Below are positions 1 to 6,706 of a DNA stretch of 13,816 bases, piece by piece. This DNA comes from CAYJAD01 sp964371835. GTDB taxonomy: Bacteria > Desulfobacterota > Desulfovibrionia > Desulfovibrionales > Desulfovibrionaceae. A program made the position numbers and the translations under genes. The notes beneath the pieces were generated by a model. It did no database searches. It was given only the letters and a program-made list of their open reading frames with translations, and was not told where the DNA came from. The DNA lies in assembly GCA_964371835.1 (NCBI GenBank), contig CAYJOP010000058.1, forward strand, positions 1-13,816, written 5' to 3'. Numbering within the stretch: position 1 is the stretch's first letter; each line of letters opens with the position of its first letter.

Positions 1-32
1 GGGGAAACCTTTTCTGAAGAAAAGTTTTCCCC
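1..32. repeat. Intergenic inverted repeat at window start
   Basis: Two 14-base arms (1-14 and 19-32) are complementary except for one C/T mismatch and flank a 4-base loop TGAA. The arms begin GGGG and end CCCC with T/A-rich interiors. Its apex (TTTTCTGAAGAAAA) resembles that of the hairpin at 8452-8478 (TTTTTCTGTAAGAAAAA). This suggests a family of small intergenic hairpins, of a kind common between Desulfovibrio genes. It may also act as part of the terminator of a gene to the left of the window; that gene is not visible. Confidence 0.5.
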
Positions 33-57
33 AAGCCCCTTCCAAAAAACTTTATTG

Positions 58-99
58 CCTTCACTTTCAACCTTTCAGGTTGAAAGTGAAGGTTTTTTT
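58..99 (+). terminator. Rho-independent terminator of an upstream gene
   Basis: A perfect 16-bp stem (58-73 with 77-92) closes a 3-base loop (TTC) and is followed by seven Ts (93-99). It would end transcription from a plus-strand gene that lies before the window. No coding region of that gene is visible in the first 57 bases. Confidence 0.85.
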
Positions 100-109
100 A
101 TGGAATTGA

Positions 110-256
110 CAACATGGCAAAGCTCTTGTGGCAAATATAATAGGCCAATGGCGTTATAGCATTGGTGACTATCGAATTCTTGCAGAAATAAAAGGTGTTG
201 AAATTATTATCCTCGTCATCACCATTGGGCATCGAAAACATATTTATAGGGACTAG
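110..256 (+). pseudogene. RelE/ParE-family toxin, 5'-truncated remnant
   Basis: Reading the frame that ends at TAG 254-256 gives about 48 residues that look like the C-terminal two thirds of a RelE-type mRNA interferase. There is a GKAL stretch, then QWRYSIGDYRILAEIKG, then a run of beta-strand hydrophobics and the ending IGHRKHIYRD. WRYRxGDYRIL and IGHRxxxY are hallmarks of the family. An in-frame TGA at 107-109 and the lack of a start codon show that the N-terminal part is gone. No partner antitoxin is visible beside it. The terminator at 58-99 sits directly upstream, so the remnant is probably not transcribed. The family match was made by eye and is quite distinctive. Confidence 0.75.
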
Positions 257-341
257 GTAAATTTTAACGCTACTCTAAGATGCATGAAAGTTTTTGTAAG
301 TTTATGTTGGCTAAAAAACTTCCAAAGGTTACATTAAAGTT

Positions 342-586
342 ATGAGAACAATCCAGATAACATTAAAAGCACATAAACAAATTGCCAAGATTAATAAAAA
401 AAAATGGCTGATTTTTATGATGCTTTGGAAAAACTTGCACAGTGGCCTGACATTGCAGGTGTATAAGCTTTGGTAAATATGAAAGGTTACAGATTACGCA
501 TAGGTAGGTATCGTGCAAAATTTGTTGTGTCTGGTAATATAATTACAGTTATTGAGGTGAAATTACGCAATGAGCACACATATTAA
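342..586 (+). pseudogene. RelE-family toxin, broken by frameshift and stop
   Basis: This is a degenerate type II toxin gene directly before an HTH antitoxin. The ATG at 342 opens a frame reading MRTIQITLKAHKQIAKINKK, a typical RelE/HigB N-terminus. The frame is lost at a run of nine As (396-404). From 404 the next frame continues the same protein (ADFYDALEKLAQWPDIAGV), hits TAA at 464-466, then resumes with ALVNMKGYRLRIGRYRAKF and ends at TAA 584-586. KGYRLRIGRYR is the RelE core and normally follows a VKAL segment, so the TAA looks like a one-base change from a lysine AAA. The 3' end overlaps the antitoxin start by 17 bases, as in intact toxin-antitoxin operons. Two independent lesions make a working toxin unlikely. 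Confidence 0.75.
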
Positions 587-914
587 GCATCAAATCATTG
601 AAAGCAATGGACAACCCTTATTCGTTCTGGTGCCGTATAATGAATACCTTTCGCTTGTGGATGAAGATGTACTTGAAGTGCAGATTCCATTAGCGGTTTC
701 TAAAGCTGTTAATATGGAAGACAAGAGCCTTGTCCGTGCTTGGCGGGAATACAAAGGGCTTACTCAAGCAGTGGTTGCCGAAAGATTGGGCATTAGCCGT
801 CCTGCATATGCTCAAATGGAAGAAAAAAGTGCTAACCTACGTGGCACGACCTTGCATCGCCTAGCCACTGCCCTTGAGGTAAATTGGGATCAGTTGCAAG
901 AAGATGGTATATAA
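570..914 (+). CDS. HTH-type antitoxin (Xre/HigA-like), orphaned
   Basis: The product is a 114-residue DNA-binding antitoxin of the kind that follows RelE-type toxins and represses its own operon. Residues 1-50 form a toxin-facing region (QPLFVLVPYNEYLSL, then acidic). Residues 55-108 are a helix-turn-helix of the Xre class (WREYKGLTQAVVAERLGIS with the recognition helix near 76-84). A ribosome site GAGGTG lies at 554-559, inside the 3' end of the broken toxin, ten bases before the ATG. The start overlaps the toxin stop, so the two were translationally coupled. The reading frame is intact while the toxin is dead, so the protein now stands alone. It might still bind DNA or neutralise related toxins elsewhere; that is inference. 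Confidence 0.75.
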   Translation: MSTHIKHQIIESNGQPLFVLVPYNEYLSLVDEDVLEVQIPLAVSKAVNMEDKSLVRAWREYKGLTQAVVAERLGISRPAYAQMEEKSANLRGTTLHRLATALEVNWDQLQEDGI

Positions 915-938
915 TTGTTTTTTATAAAGTAAATGCAA

Positions 939-962
939 AAAGGGAGCTTTGCAGCTCCCTTT
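939..962. terminator. Shared bidirectional terminator
   Basis: A perfect 10-bp stem (AAAGGGAGCT 939-948 with 953-962) closes a 4-base loop between the convergent antitoxin gene and the redox operon. Read on the minus strand the stem runs into TTTTTGCATTT, a good U-tract, so it mainly serves the operon ending at 984. The plus-strand tail (TTTAATTAG) is weaker. Confidence 0.8.
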
Positions 963-983
963 AATTAGTTGGTAGTAATTACC

Positions 984-2378
984 TTACACTTCATTGCGAA
1001 CAATGTGTGGTGGTAAGATAACTTGCTTTAATAGAAGTGGTTTTAAGAATGACCATTTGATATCATGGATTTCAAATTCTTCCATCATATCACGCACGGC
1101 ATCCCAGCAGTTGTGGCATGGGCAAACAACAAGCTCTGCACCAGTTGCTTTAATCTGAGCAAGTTTTGGCTTAAGGGCAATGTTACGTTGCTTACGATAT
1201 AAGCCAACACCGTTAAAGCCGCCACCGCCGCCGCAGCAGTAGTTGTGGTCTTTATTTTCTGCCATTTCACGGAAAGCACCAGGGGCAGCAATATAGCTCA
1301 TGATTTCACGAGTATGCTTGCCAAGGCCGTGGTTACGCACATAGTTACAAGAATCTTGTAAGGTGCAAGGCACGGTAATGCGTTTTTCAGGGTCAAGCTT
1401 TAACTTTCCATTACGCAAAGCATGGGCCACCCATTCCACATAGTGCCAGAATTGTGTAGGTTGAGTACCGTCTGCACGGCCAGCCCAGTAAGGGCCTTCA
1501 ATAACGGTTGCACGGTGTGCGTGTCCGCATTCTGTACCAACAACAACTTTTGGCTTCAAGCGCTCAACAGCGTCATATACGCGTTTTACGTTTTGTGTGC
1601 AGCCTTCCCAGTCACCAGCAAATAGGCTTAGAGATGTGTTTTCCCAACCTTCGCTAGGTACGGTCCAGTTTTCGCCTGCAATATGGAAGAGAATGGCAGC
1701 TTCTGAAATATCTTCAGGATAGTGCTTTACTTCACGCGCATTTAAGACGTACATGAAGTCGGCATTTTCAACATCAACAGGGATGCCAACGCCTGGCCAC
1801 TCGTCTTGAGCTTCATCCATCATCCATTCACAAGTTTCAAGCCAATCTTCTTGGGTAACGTCCATTTGTGCACCATAAACGCGGTGCATGCCTGAACCAA
1901 TTTTAAGTTCCCACGGTACAAAACCATGTGAGAATAAAATACCACGCAAGTAGCTGAACATAACACCTGTATCAATGCCGTGAGGGCAGTATACTGAGCA
2001 ACGGTTACAGCAGGTACATTTGGACCATGCCACTTCCATGCATTTGATCATGAATTCAGCGTCTACTTTTTCTGGATTTTTAAGCATTTCACCAAGGGTA
2101 GACTGAATTTTGTATGATGGAATTTGCTCAGGTACATTGTCGTTAGCTGTGTACAAGAAACAGCTATCAGCACACATGCCGCAGTGGGCGCAAATGCTAA
2201 GCCATGTTCTGGTGCGTGATTTACAGGTTTTTTCAAGTTGAGCCTTAAGAGCTTCTGTATCAACTTTTAAGGATTTCATTTCTTCGTAATATTTTGCTCC
2301 ACCTTTGTCGCTAAGAACATGCATTATGTCTTCTTTGGTGTTCAGGGGAGCTTTGCTGCAATATGGTTGATTTGACAT
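984..2378 (-). CDS. tmcB: TmcB/HmcF-like CCG-domain iron-sulfur protein
   Basis: This 464-residue cytoplasmic iron-sulfur subunit of a Tmc/Hmc-type membrane redox complex is related to the heterodisulfide reductase subunit HdrD. Two 4Fe-4S motifs are visible, at Cys63, 66, 69 and 73 (CAHCGMCADSC) and at Cys121, 124, 127 and 131, the last followed by Pro. The C-terminal half has a CCG domain: Cys338 in VPCTLQDSC, Cys381-Cys382 followed by a glycine run, and Cys419 to Cys424 (CPCHNC). This is the pattern that binds a non-cubane 4Fe-4S cluster in HdrB/HdrD. There is no signal peptide or membrane segment. The start is supported by AGGAG seven bases upstream (minus strand). It is the last gene of the operon, 18 bases after the membrane subunit. 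In the family, electrons from the periplasmic cytochrome are thought to reach this subunit and a still-debated cytoplasmic acceptor. HmcF is a close alternative name. Confidence 0.8.
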   Translation of the reverse strand: MSNQPYCSKAPLNTKEDIMHVLSDKGGAKYYEEMKSLKVDTEALKAQLEKTCKSRTRTWLSICAHCGMCADSCFLYTANDNVPEQIPSYKIQSTLGEMLKNPEKVDAEFMIKCMEVAWSKCTCCNRCSVYCPHGIDTGVMFSYLRGILFSHGFVPWELKIGSGMHRVYGAQMDVTQEDWLETCEWMMDEAQDEWPGVGIPVDVENADFMYVLNAREVKHYPEDISEAAILFHIAGENWTVPSEGWENTSLSLFAGDWEGCTQNVKRVYDAVERLKPKVVVGTECGHAHRATVIEGPYWAGRADGTQPTQFWHYVEWVAHALRNGKLKLDPEKRITVPCTLQDSCNYVRNHGLGKHTREIMSYIAAPGAFREMAENKDHNYCCGGGGGFNGVGLYRKQRNIALKPKLAQIKATGAELVVCPCHNCWDAVRDMMEEFEIHDIKWSFLKPLLLKQVILPPHIVRNEV

Positions 2379-2396
2379 GTAATAACTCCTTCTAGC

Positions 2397-3071
2397 TTAC
2401 CATGGAAAGACTGGGCCACGCGTGGCGCCGCCTCTTTTAATTGCATAGTCCATACCGATTTGGGCACGGGACATAAAGAATAATACAATGTGTGAAAGCT
2501 TAGTGAATGGTGCAACAATAAGGAACACTTCACCGCTAATGATATGTATTATGGTCCAAAGGTCACTTGGTGCAAAACGTGCCATGAAGCCAGAAACAAA
2601 AGGCACGGTGGTTAAAATTAGGATTAACCAATCTTCACATTTGGTAAGAGCGCGAGCTTCTTTAACCACAATACGGCGAACAATGAGTATACCAAGGCCA
2701 ACTAATGAGGCAATGGTTAATCCGTCAGCCACGTCCATGGGAAGACTTGGAAGGCTAATGCCTGTTGCATTTTCAAGTAAGATAGTGTGGCCTACTAGGA
2801 AGAATGGAAGTAAGATTGCGCCCACATGCAATAGGAAAAATCCTAATGCTATGAAGGGTTGCCTTCTCCAACCATGTGTTGCCCCTGGCACCAACCACAT
2901 AATAATGGATGAAATTGCACCTGGTATACCACGTCCCATTTGTGGGCCGTAAGCAATACGCTCAAGTCGCCAATCAAGGCCACGAACGTATAAAACCACA
3001 CGCAAAATCATGCCTACAACAAAGACAAGCAAGGAAACATTAAAAATAGGTCCTGTTAATAAGTTCATCAT
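2397..3071 (-). CDS. tmcC: TmcC/HmcE-like membrane cytochrome b subunit
   Basis: This 224-residue membrane anchor resembles the gamma subunit of respiratory nitrate reductase (NarI) and the TmcC, HmcE and DsrM proteins of sulfate reducers. About five hydrophobic segments are visible, near residues 7-27, 73-93, 117-133, 147-163 and 172-200. Histidines in or near the membrane (His82, His95, His176, His194) are candidate haem b ligands. The N-terminal TGPIF start and the GWRRQPF loop after residue 67 are typical of the TmcC/HmcE group. GGAGG lies eight bases before the chosen ATG; the second Met codon is also possible. It sits 17 bases after the cytochrome c gene and 18 before the CCG protein, so the three are one transcript. 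It should connect the periplasmic haems with quinone and/or the cytoplasmic iron-sulfur subunit. Confidence 0.75.
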   Translation of the reverse strand: MMNLLTGPIFNVSLLVFVVGMILRVVLYVRGLDWRLERIAYGPQMGRGIPGAISSIIMWLVPGATHGWRRQPFIALGFFLLHVGAILLPFFLVGHTILLENATGISLPSLPMDVADGLTIASLVGLGILIVRRIVVKEARALTKCEDWLILILTTVPFVSGFMARFAPSDLWTIIHIISGEVFLIVAPFTKLSHIVLFFMSRAQIGMDYAIKRGGATRGPVFPW

Positions 3072-3088
3072 GTTAATTGCCTCCGTGC

Positions 3089-3499
3089 CTATTGGGTTGC
3101 AGCTTGTTTAGCGGCAATACTTTCACTGTGACAGCTACGACATGAAGCTAAAAGTGGGCCAGTATTTTTGCCGGATGCAACGCCTGAGTGACAGCTTACA
3201 CATTCTTTATGCACATAAGCTACAACTTCTTTGGCAGATTTTTCTTCACTGTCTAAAAAAGTTACGTCGCTTATTGTGTGACAAGGTGTACAGTCACCTT
3301 CCAAGGCTTCCATGTGTAGTTCGTGTGAAAAAAATACCTGAGGCATTTTTTCAGCCTTTAGTGTCTCTAGTGCAAATGGTATACGCACTATTTCTTCTTC
3401 GGCACTTTTGGCATCATCAATCATCACTACTGGAAAAATGGCAAGTGCTAGCACTGCTGCCATAAATCCTAGTTTTAATACCTTAGCCTGTTTTTTCAT
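3089..3499 (-). CDS. Periplasmic triheme class III-type cytochrome c (TmcA position)
   Basis: This 136-residue exported cytochrome starts with a Lys-rich N-terminus, has a hydrophobic core at about residues 9-27 and a likely cleavage site near residues 32-33. The mature part has three CxxCH haem sites at Cys70-His74, Cys100-His104 and Cys120-His124. Besides these the protein has exactly three other histidines, His59 and His62 in FFSHELH and His97, which is what three bis-histidine haems need. The FSHxxH motif before the first haem is typical of class III cytochromes c3/c7. Haem 2 of tetraheme c3 is missing, as is the second His of the usual CxxCHH, so it is c7-like. As first gene of the operon it takes the place of the tetraheme TmcA of Desulfovibrio vulgaris and would take electrons from periplasmic hydrogenase or formate dehydrogenase via cytochrome c3. 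A GGAG ribosome site precedes the start. Confidence 0.8.
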   Translation of the reverse strand: MKKQAKVLKLGFMAAVLALAIFPVVMIDDAKSAEEEIVRIPFALETLKAEKMPQVFFSHELHMEALEGDCTPCHTISDVTFLDSEEKSAKEVVAYVHKECVSCHSGVASGKNTGPLLASCRSCHSESIAAKQAATQ

Positions 3500-3525
3500 G
3501 CCAACTCCTCTGCTGAGATATTTGC

Positions 3526-3571
3526 GTGCCCAGAGGGCACAAATTAGGGCGCAACACAGTACCGTACTGTG
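3526..3571. promoter_or_regulatory. Two inverted repeats upstream of the redox operon
   Basis: Within the 5' leader/promoter zone of the cytochrome gene are GTGCCC-AGA-GGGCAC (3526-3540) and, 14 bases further upstream, CACAGTAC-C-GTACTGTG (3555-3571). The second is a perfect 8+8 palindrome of the size and symmetry of a dimeric repressor or activator site. I do not recognise the regulator. The location, 55-72 bases before the start codon, suggests control of the redox operon. The rest of the spacer up to the ppk promoter (3572-3827) is AT-rich, and I see no gene in it. Confidence 0.4.
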
Positions 3572-3827
3572 CTACGATGTTATTGCCGTAATTAAGGGCA
3601 AAATGTTAATTTTTAAAGGCCCTTAGAATTTTCTGCAAGGGGCTTAAGTCAACATCCCTTGCCGACGTGCAAAGTGTAGCAAAATTTAAATCTAAAATCA
3701 TCAATTTTTTTGTGTATTTTATGACTTGAATTTAAAAAATAGTTTAACAAAAATAACGCAATAAGAAAAATTAGTCTATTTACTTGTAATGTAATGATTT
3801 TTAAGATGGAATAAAGACAAGCAGGTG

Positions 3828-3856
3828 TTGAAATTTAATTAAATTTATTATATTAT
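3828..3856 (+). promoter_or_regulatory. Sigma-70-type promoter of the ppk operon
   Basis: TTGAAA (3828-3833) and TATTAT (3851-3856) are separated by exactly 17 bases, giving a 5' leader of about 50 bases before ppk. A 7-bp inverted repeat, ATTATGT at 3852-3858 with ACATAAT at 3880-3886, covers the -10 element and the likely transcription start and could be an operator or a leader hairpin. The region is very AT-rich, so chance -10-like matches are frequent. Confidence 0.5.
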
Positions 3857-3914
3857 GTAAGTATATATCATTAAATTACACATAATGTAAAAAATTTTCT
3901 AGGAGCGTTTAATT

Positions 3915-6143
3915 ATGCAGGATAATAATAGCGAACATCACAAAAAGGAAGAAACCACAAGAACAACTAATAAAAGACCACCAAGGGTAAATACCGCAGC
4001 GGAAGGCTCTGAAGATCAGCCAATTAAATGCACAACCCAACAAATGAAGGAGCTTTCTTGTCCTTCACTGTATTTTAATCGTGATATTAATTGGATTGAA
4101 TTTAATGCTAAGGTTTTGCAAGAGGCTTTTCAGCCTCGAGTACCACTCTTGGAGCAGCTTAAATTTTTAAGTATTTTTTACAATAACTTAGATGAATTTT
4201 TTATGGTGCGTGTGGCAAACGTGCTTAGGCAGTATTTAAATCATGCTCCAAATCAGGCTCCAGATAAAATTCAACCTGCAAGGCAGTTGGCAGAAATTCG
4301 ACGCCATACTTTACGCCTAACTACCTTGGCCCAAGACCATTGGCGCAAAAAACTCATGCGTCAGCTTAATGATCGTGGGGTGCGCATTACTCGCTATGCG
4401 GAACTATCTCGTAAGCAACAGAAATTTTTAGATGATTATTTCTTAGATGAAATTTATCCTGTGCTCACACCGCAAGCCATTGACCCAAGTCATCCTTTGC
4501 CAATTATTACAAATTTAAGTCGAAATCTTATTGTGCAACTTTTGGATAGACATGGTATCACACGCTATGCAAGGCTTAAAAGTCCTAGTAATGTTTCACG
4601 TTTTTTATTCACTCCAAGGACTAAGGATGCAAAGGATTATGCTGCATTAGGTTTTTCAGCACATACTCGTGACAATGACATTGTGCTGGTTGATGATTTG
4701 ATTAAGCAACATTTGCATACATTATTTCCTGGGCATGAGGTTGTGGCAACAGGGTTTTTCCGCATCACTCGCAATACTGATATTGAAATTGAAGAAGATG
4801 AGGCCGATGATTTGCTTGAAGCTGTGCGTGACCTTGTGGATCAGCGTCGTTTTGGCGATGTGGTTAGGGTTGAAATTTCAGAGGAGATGCCAACTGATTT
4901 AAGAAATTTTTTGGTAAATCATTTAGAATTACAGCCATTTCAAGTTTACAAAATCAAAGGTCCCATGGCATTTTCTGAAATGATGGAGCTTTATGGTCTT
5001 GATCGGCCAGGCCTTAAGTATGAAAATTTTACACCATACATCCCTCCTGTCTTTAGAGAAGATGGGGATTCACATATGTATGAACACATTGCAGCAAAAG
5101 ATACTTTGCTTTTGCATCCTTATGATAGTTTTATGCCAGTGCAAGAATTTATTCGCATTGCCAGCACTGATCCAGGTGTCATTGCTATAAAACAAACACT
5201 TTATCGAGCTGGCAGTTCATCACCCATTGTGGATGCATTGATTGACGCAAGGCGTATGGGCAAACAAGTAACGGCAGTGGTAGAGCTTAAAGCTCGCTTT
5301 GACGAGGAACGCAATATCACATGGGCTGAAGAAATGGAAAAAGCTGGCGTGCATGTTGTTTATGGAATGCCAGGCATGAAGATACATGCAAAGCTTTGCC
5401 TTGTTATTAGGCGTGAGGTTAGTGGTGTTAGACGTTATGCCCATATTGGAACTGGTAATTACAATCCATTTACTGCCAAGGTTTATACTGATTTAAGTTT
5501 ATTCACAGCGCACTCAGAAATTTGTGCCGATGTGAGTGATATATTCAATACTATGACTGGTTACTCTGAAAAGGAAGATTACAAACACCTATTGGTTTCA
5601 CCACATGGCATGCGTAATGGTATTTTGCAAGCCATTGAGGCAGAAATTGAAAGTCATAAAGCTCATGGCAATGGTAAAATTATTATAAAATGCAACCAAT
5701 TAGCTGACAAAGAATGCATTCAAGCCCTTTATATGGCTGCCATGTCAGGGGTTCGTGTTAGTGCGCAAGTGCGGGGGGTATGTTGCTTAAGACCTGGCAT
5801 TGATGGTATTAGTGATAATATTTGTGTAACCTCGCTGGTGGGGCGTTTTCTTGAGCATCCAAGAATTTTTTACTTTAATAATAATGGAGACTCAAAAATA
5901 TACATGGGCAGTGCGGACCTTATGCCACGAAATCTTGACCGACGCATTGAAATATTAGTTCCCATCTTGGACCAAGATTTAAGAGAGCAAGTCTACCAAG
6001 ACATTTTGGAGCCGCACATGAATGACACAGCAAAAGCATACAGATTGCATGAAGACGGCAGTTATGCCCGCAAAAAAGCACAAAGAGGTAAAAAACCGTT
6101 AAATGCTCAAGAGTACATGCTAACTGTTCGCGAAAAAATGTAG
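3915..6143 (+). CDS. ppk: Polyphosphate kinase (PPK1)
   Basis: This 742-residue enzyme reversibly transfers the ATP gamma-phosphate to polyphosphate. The whole family is visible: the N-terminal domain from about residue 50 (SLYFNRDINWIEFNAKVLQE, then NLDEFFMVRVA), the head domain, and the C-terminal catalytic domains from about 395 (LLLHPYDSF, GVIAIKQTLYRA, VVELKARFDEERNI). The autophosphorylated histidine is His491 in KIHAKL, followed by HIGTGNYNP near 510-518. The second conserved histidine is His648 in FLEHPRIFYF, and SADLMPRNLDRRIE follows near 666. The first 45 residues are a polar, low-complexity extension not needed for the fold. AGGAG precedes the ATG at a usual distance. It is the first gene of the ppk-HD-ppx operon and lies 5 bases before the next start. 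The length is normal for the family. Confidence 0.95.
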   Translation: MQDNNSEHHKKEETTRTTNKRPPRVNTAAEGSEDQPIKCTTQQMKELSCPSLYFNRDINWIEFNAKVLQEAFQPRVPLLEQLKFLSIFYNNLDEFFMVRVANVLRQYLNHAPNQAPDKIQPARQLAEIRRHTLRLTTLAQDHWRKKLMRQLNDRGVRITRYAELSRKQQKFLDDYFLDEIYPVLTPQAIDPSHPLPIITNLSRNLIVQLLDRHGITRYARLKSPSNVSRFLFTPRTKDAKDYAALGFSAHTRDNDIVLVDDLIKQHLHTLFPGHEVVATGFFRITRNTDIEIEEDEADDLLEAVRDLVDQRRFGDVVRVEISEEMPTDLRNFLVNHLELQPFQVYKIKGPMAFSEMMELYGLDRPGLKYENFTPYIPPVFREDGDSHMYEHIAAKDTLLLHPYDSFMPVQEFIRIASTDPGVIAIKQTLYRAGSSSPIVDALIDARRMGKQVTAVVELKARFDEERNITWAEEMEKAGVHVVYGMPGMKIHAKLCLVIRREVSGVRRYAHIGTGNYNPFTAKVYTDLSLFTAHSEICADVSDIFNTMTGYSEKEDYKHLLVSPHGMRNGILQAIEAEIESHKAHGNGKIIIKCNQLADKECIQALYMAAMSGVRVSAQVRGVCCLRPGIDGISDNICVTSLVGRFLEHPRIFYFNNNGDSKIYMGSADLMPRNLDRRIEILVPILDQDLREQVYQDILEPHMNDTAKAYRLHEDGSYARKKAQRGKKPLNAQEYMLTVREKM

Positions 6144-6148
6144 ATACC

Positions 6149-6703
6149 ATGCTAAGTTCGCCAATAATTAAAGAATCCTTGGCTCATGGGCAAAGTGTTG
6201 CAAACTCAGCCATGGCCATGTTTGAGGGCTTAAAACATTTGCATAAATTAAATGCTCATTGGGGTGCCATATTACGCAAGGCGTCAGAGCTACATGACAT
6301 TGGCTGGCTTTATGGTAAGCGTGGGCATCATAAGGCCTCAGCTTCCATGATTAGGGCAGGGCAGGTGGAACAAGTACCCAAAGATATACGACATCTTGTG
6401 GCATTGGTTGCTCGTTATCATCGTCGGGCTGAACCTTCTGAAAAGCAGTGGCGATTTGCGGCATTAACTACCAAGGAACAAAAGGCAGTGCGCTACTTGG
6501 CTGCAATTATACGCCTTGCTGACGCTCTTGACTTTAGCCATAGCTTTGCCGTAAAAAATGTGCAGGTAAAAATTGAAGAAAGTATTGTATATCTCATGCT
6601 TAGTTGTAATCATGATTGCCAAGCTGAAATTGATAGAGTGCAAGTTAAAAAGGAACTTTTTGTAAAAATTTTTGCAAAAGATGTGTGCGCAGAAAGGGTT
6701 TAA
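6149..6703 (+). CDS. Stand-alone HD-domain protein between ppk and ppx
   Basis: This 184-residue protein is essentially a single HD-type domain like the C-terminal domain of long Ppx/GppA exopolyphosphatases. Candidate metal ligands are present: His13, His49-Asp50 (ELHDIGWLYGKRGHH), His60/61, His91 (VARYHRRAEPS) and Asp125 in RLADALDFSHS. No membrane or signal segment is visible. The gene starts 5 bases after ppk and ends 3 bases before ppx, with only a poor Shine-Dalgarno sequence, so coupled translation is likely. It is probably a metal-dependent phosphohydrolase or a regulator acting on polyphosphate, (p)ppGpp or a nucleotide. The substrate cannot be told from the sequence. The neighbouring Ppx carries its own, related HD domain, so this is a paralogous extra copy rather than a domain split from it. 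Confidence 0.75.
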   Translation: MLSSPIIKESLAHGQSVANSAMAMFEGLKHLHKLNAHWGAILRKASELHDIGWLYGKRGHHKASASMIRAGQVEQVPKDIRHLVALVARYHRRAEPSEKQWRFAALTTKEQKAVRYLAAIIRLADALDFSHSFAVKNVQVKIEESIVYLMLSCNHDCQAEIDRVQVKKELFVKIFAKDVCAERV

Positions 6704-6706
6704 CTT

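Noticed and set aside
396..404. Programmed frameshift on the A9 run to make a full toxin
   Set aside because: A second in-frame stop at 464-466 would still block the protein, so decay is the simpler reading.
2488..2952. A 154-codon open frame on the plus strand
   Set aside because: It lies wholly antisense to the membrane cytochrome b gene, has no ribosome site and its product resembles no protein; codon bias of the opposite strand explains it.
3781..3900. Pho box upstream of ppk
   Set aside because: A partial TGTAATGTAATG stretch is present, but there are no convincing 11-base direct repeats around it.
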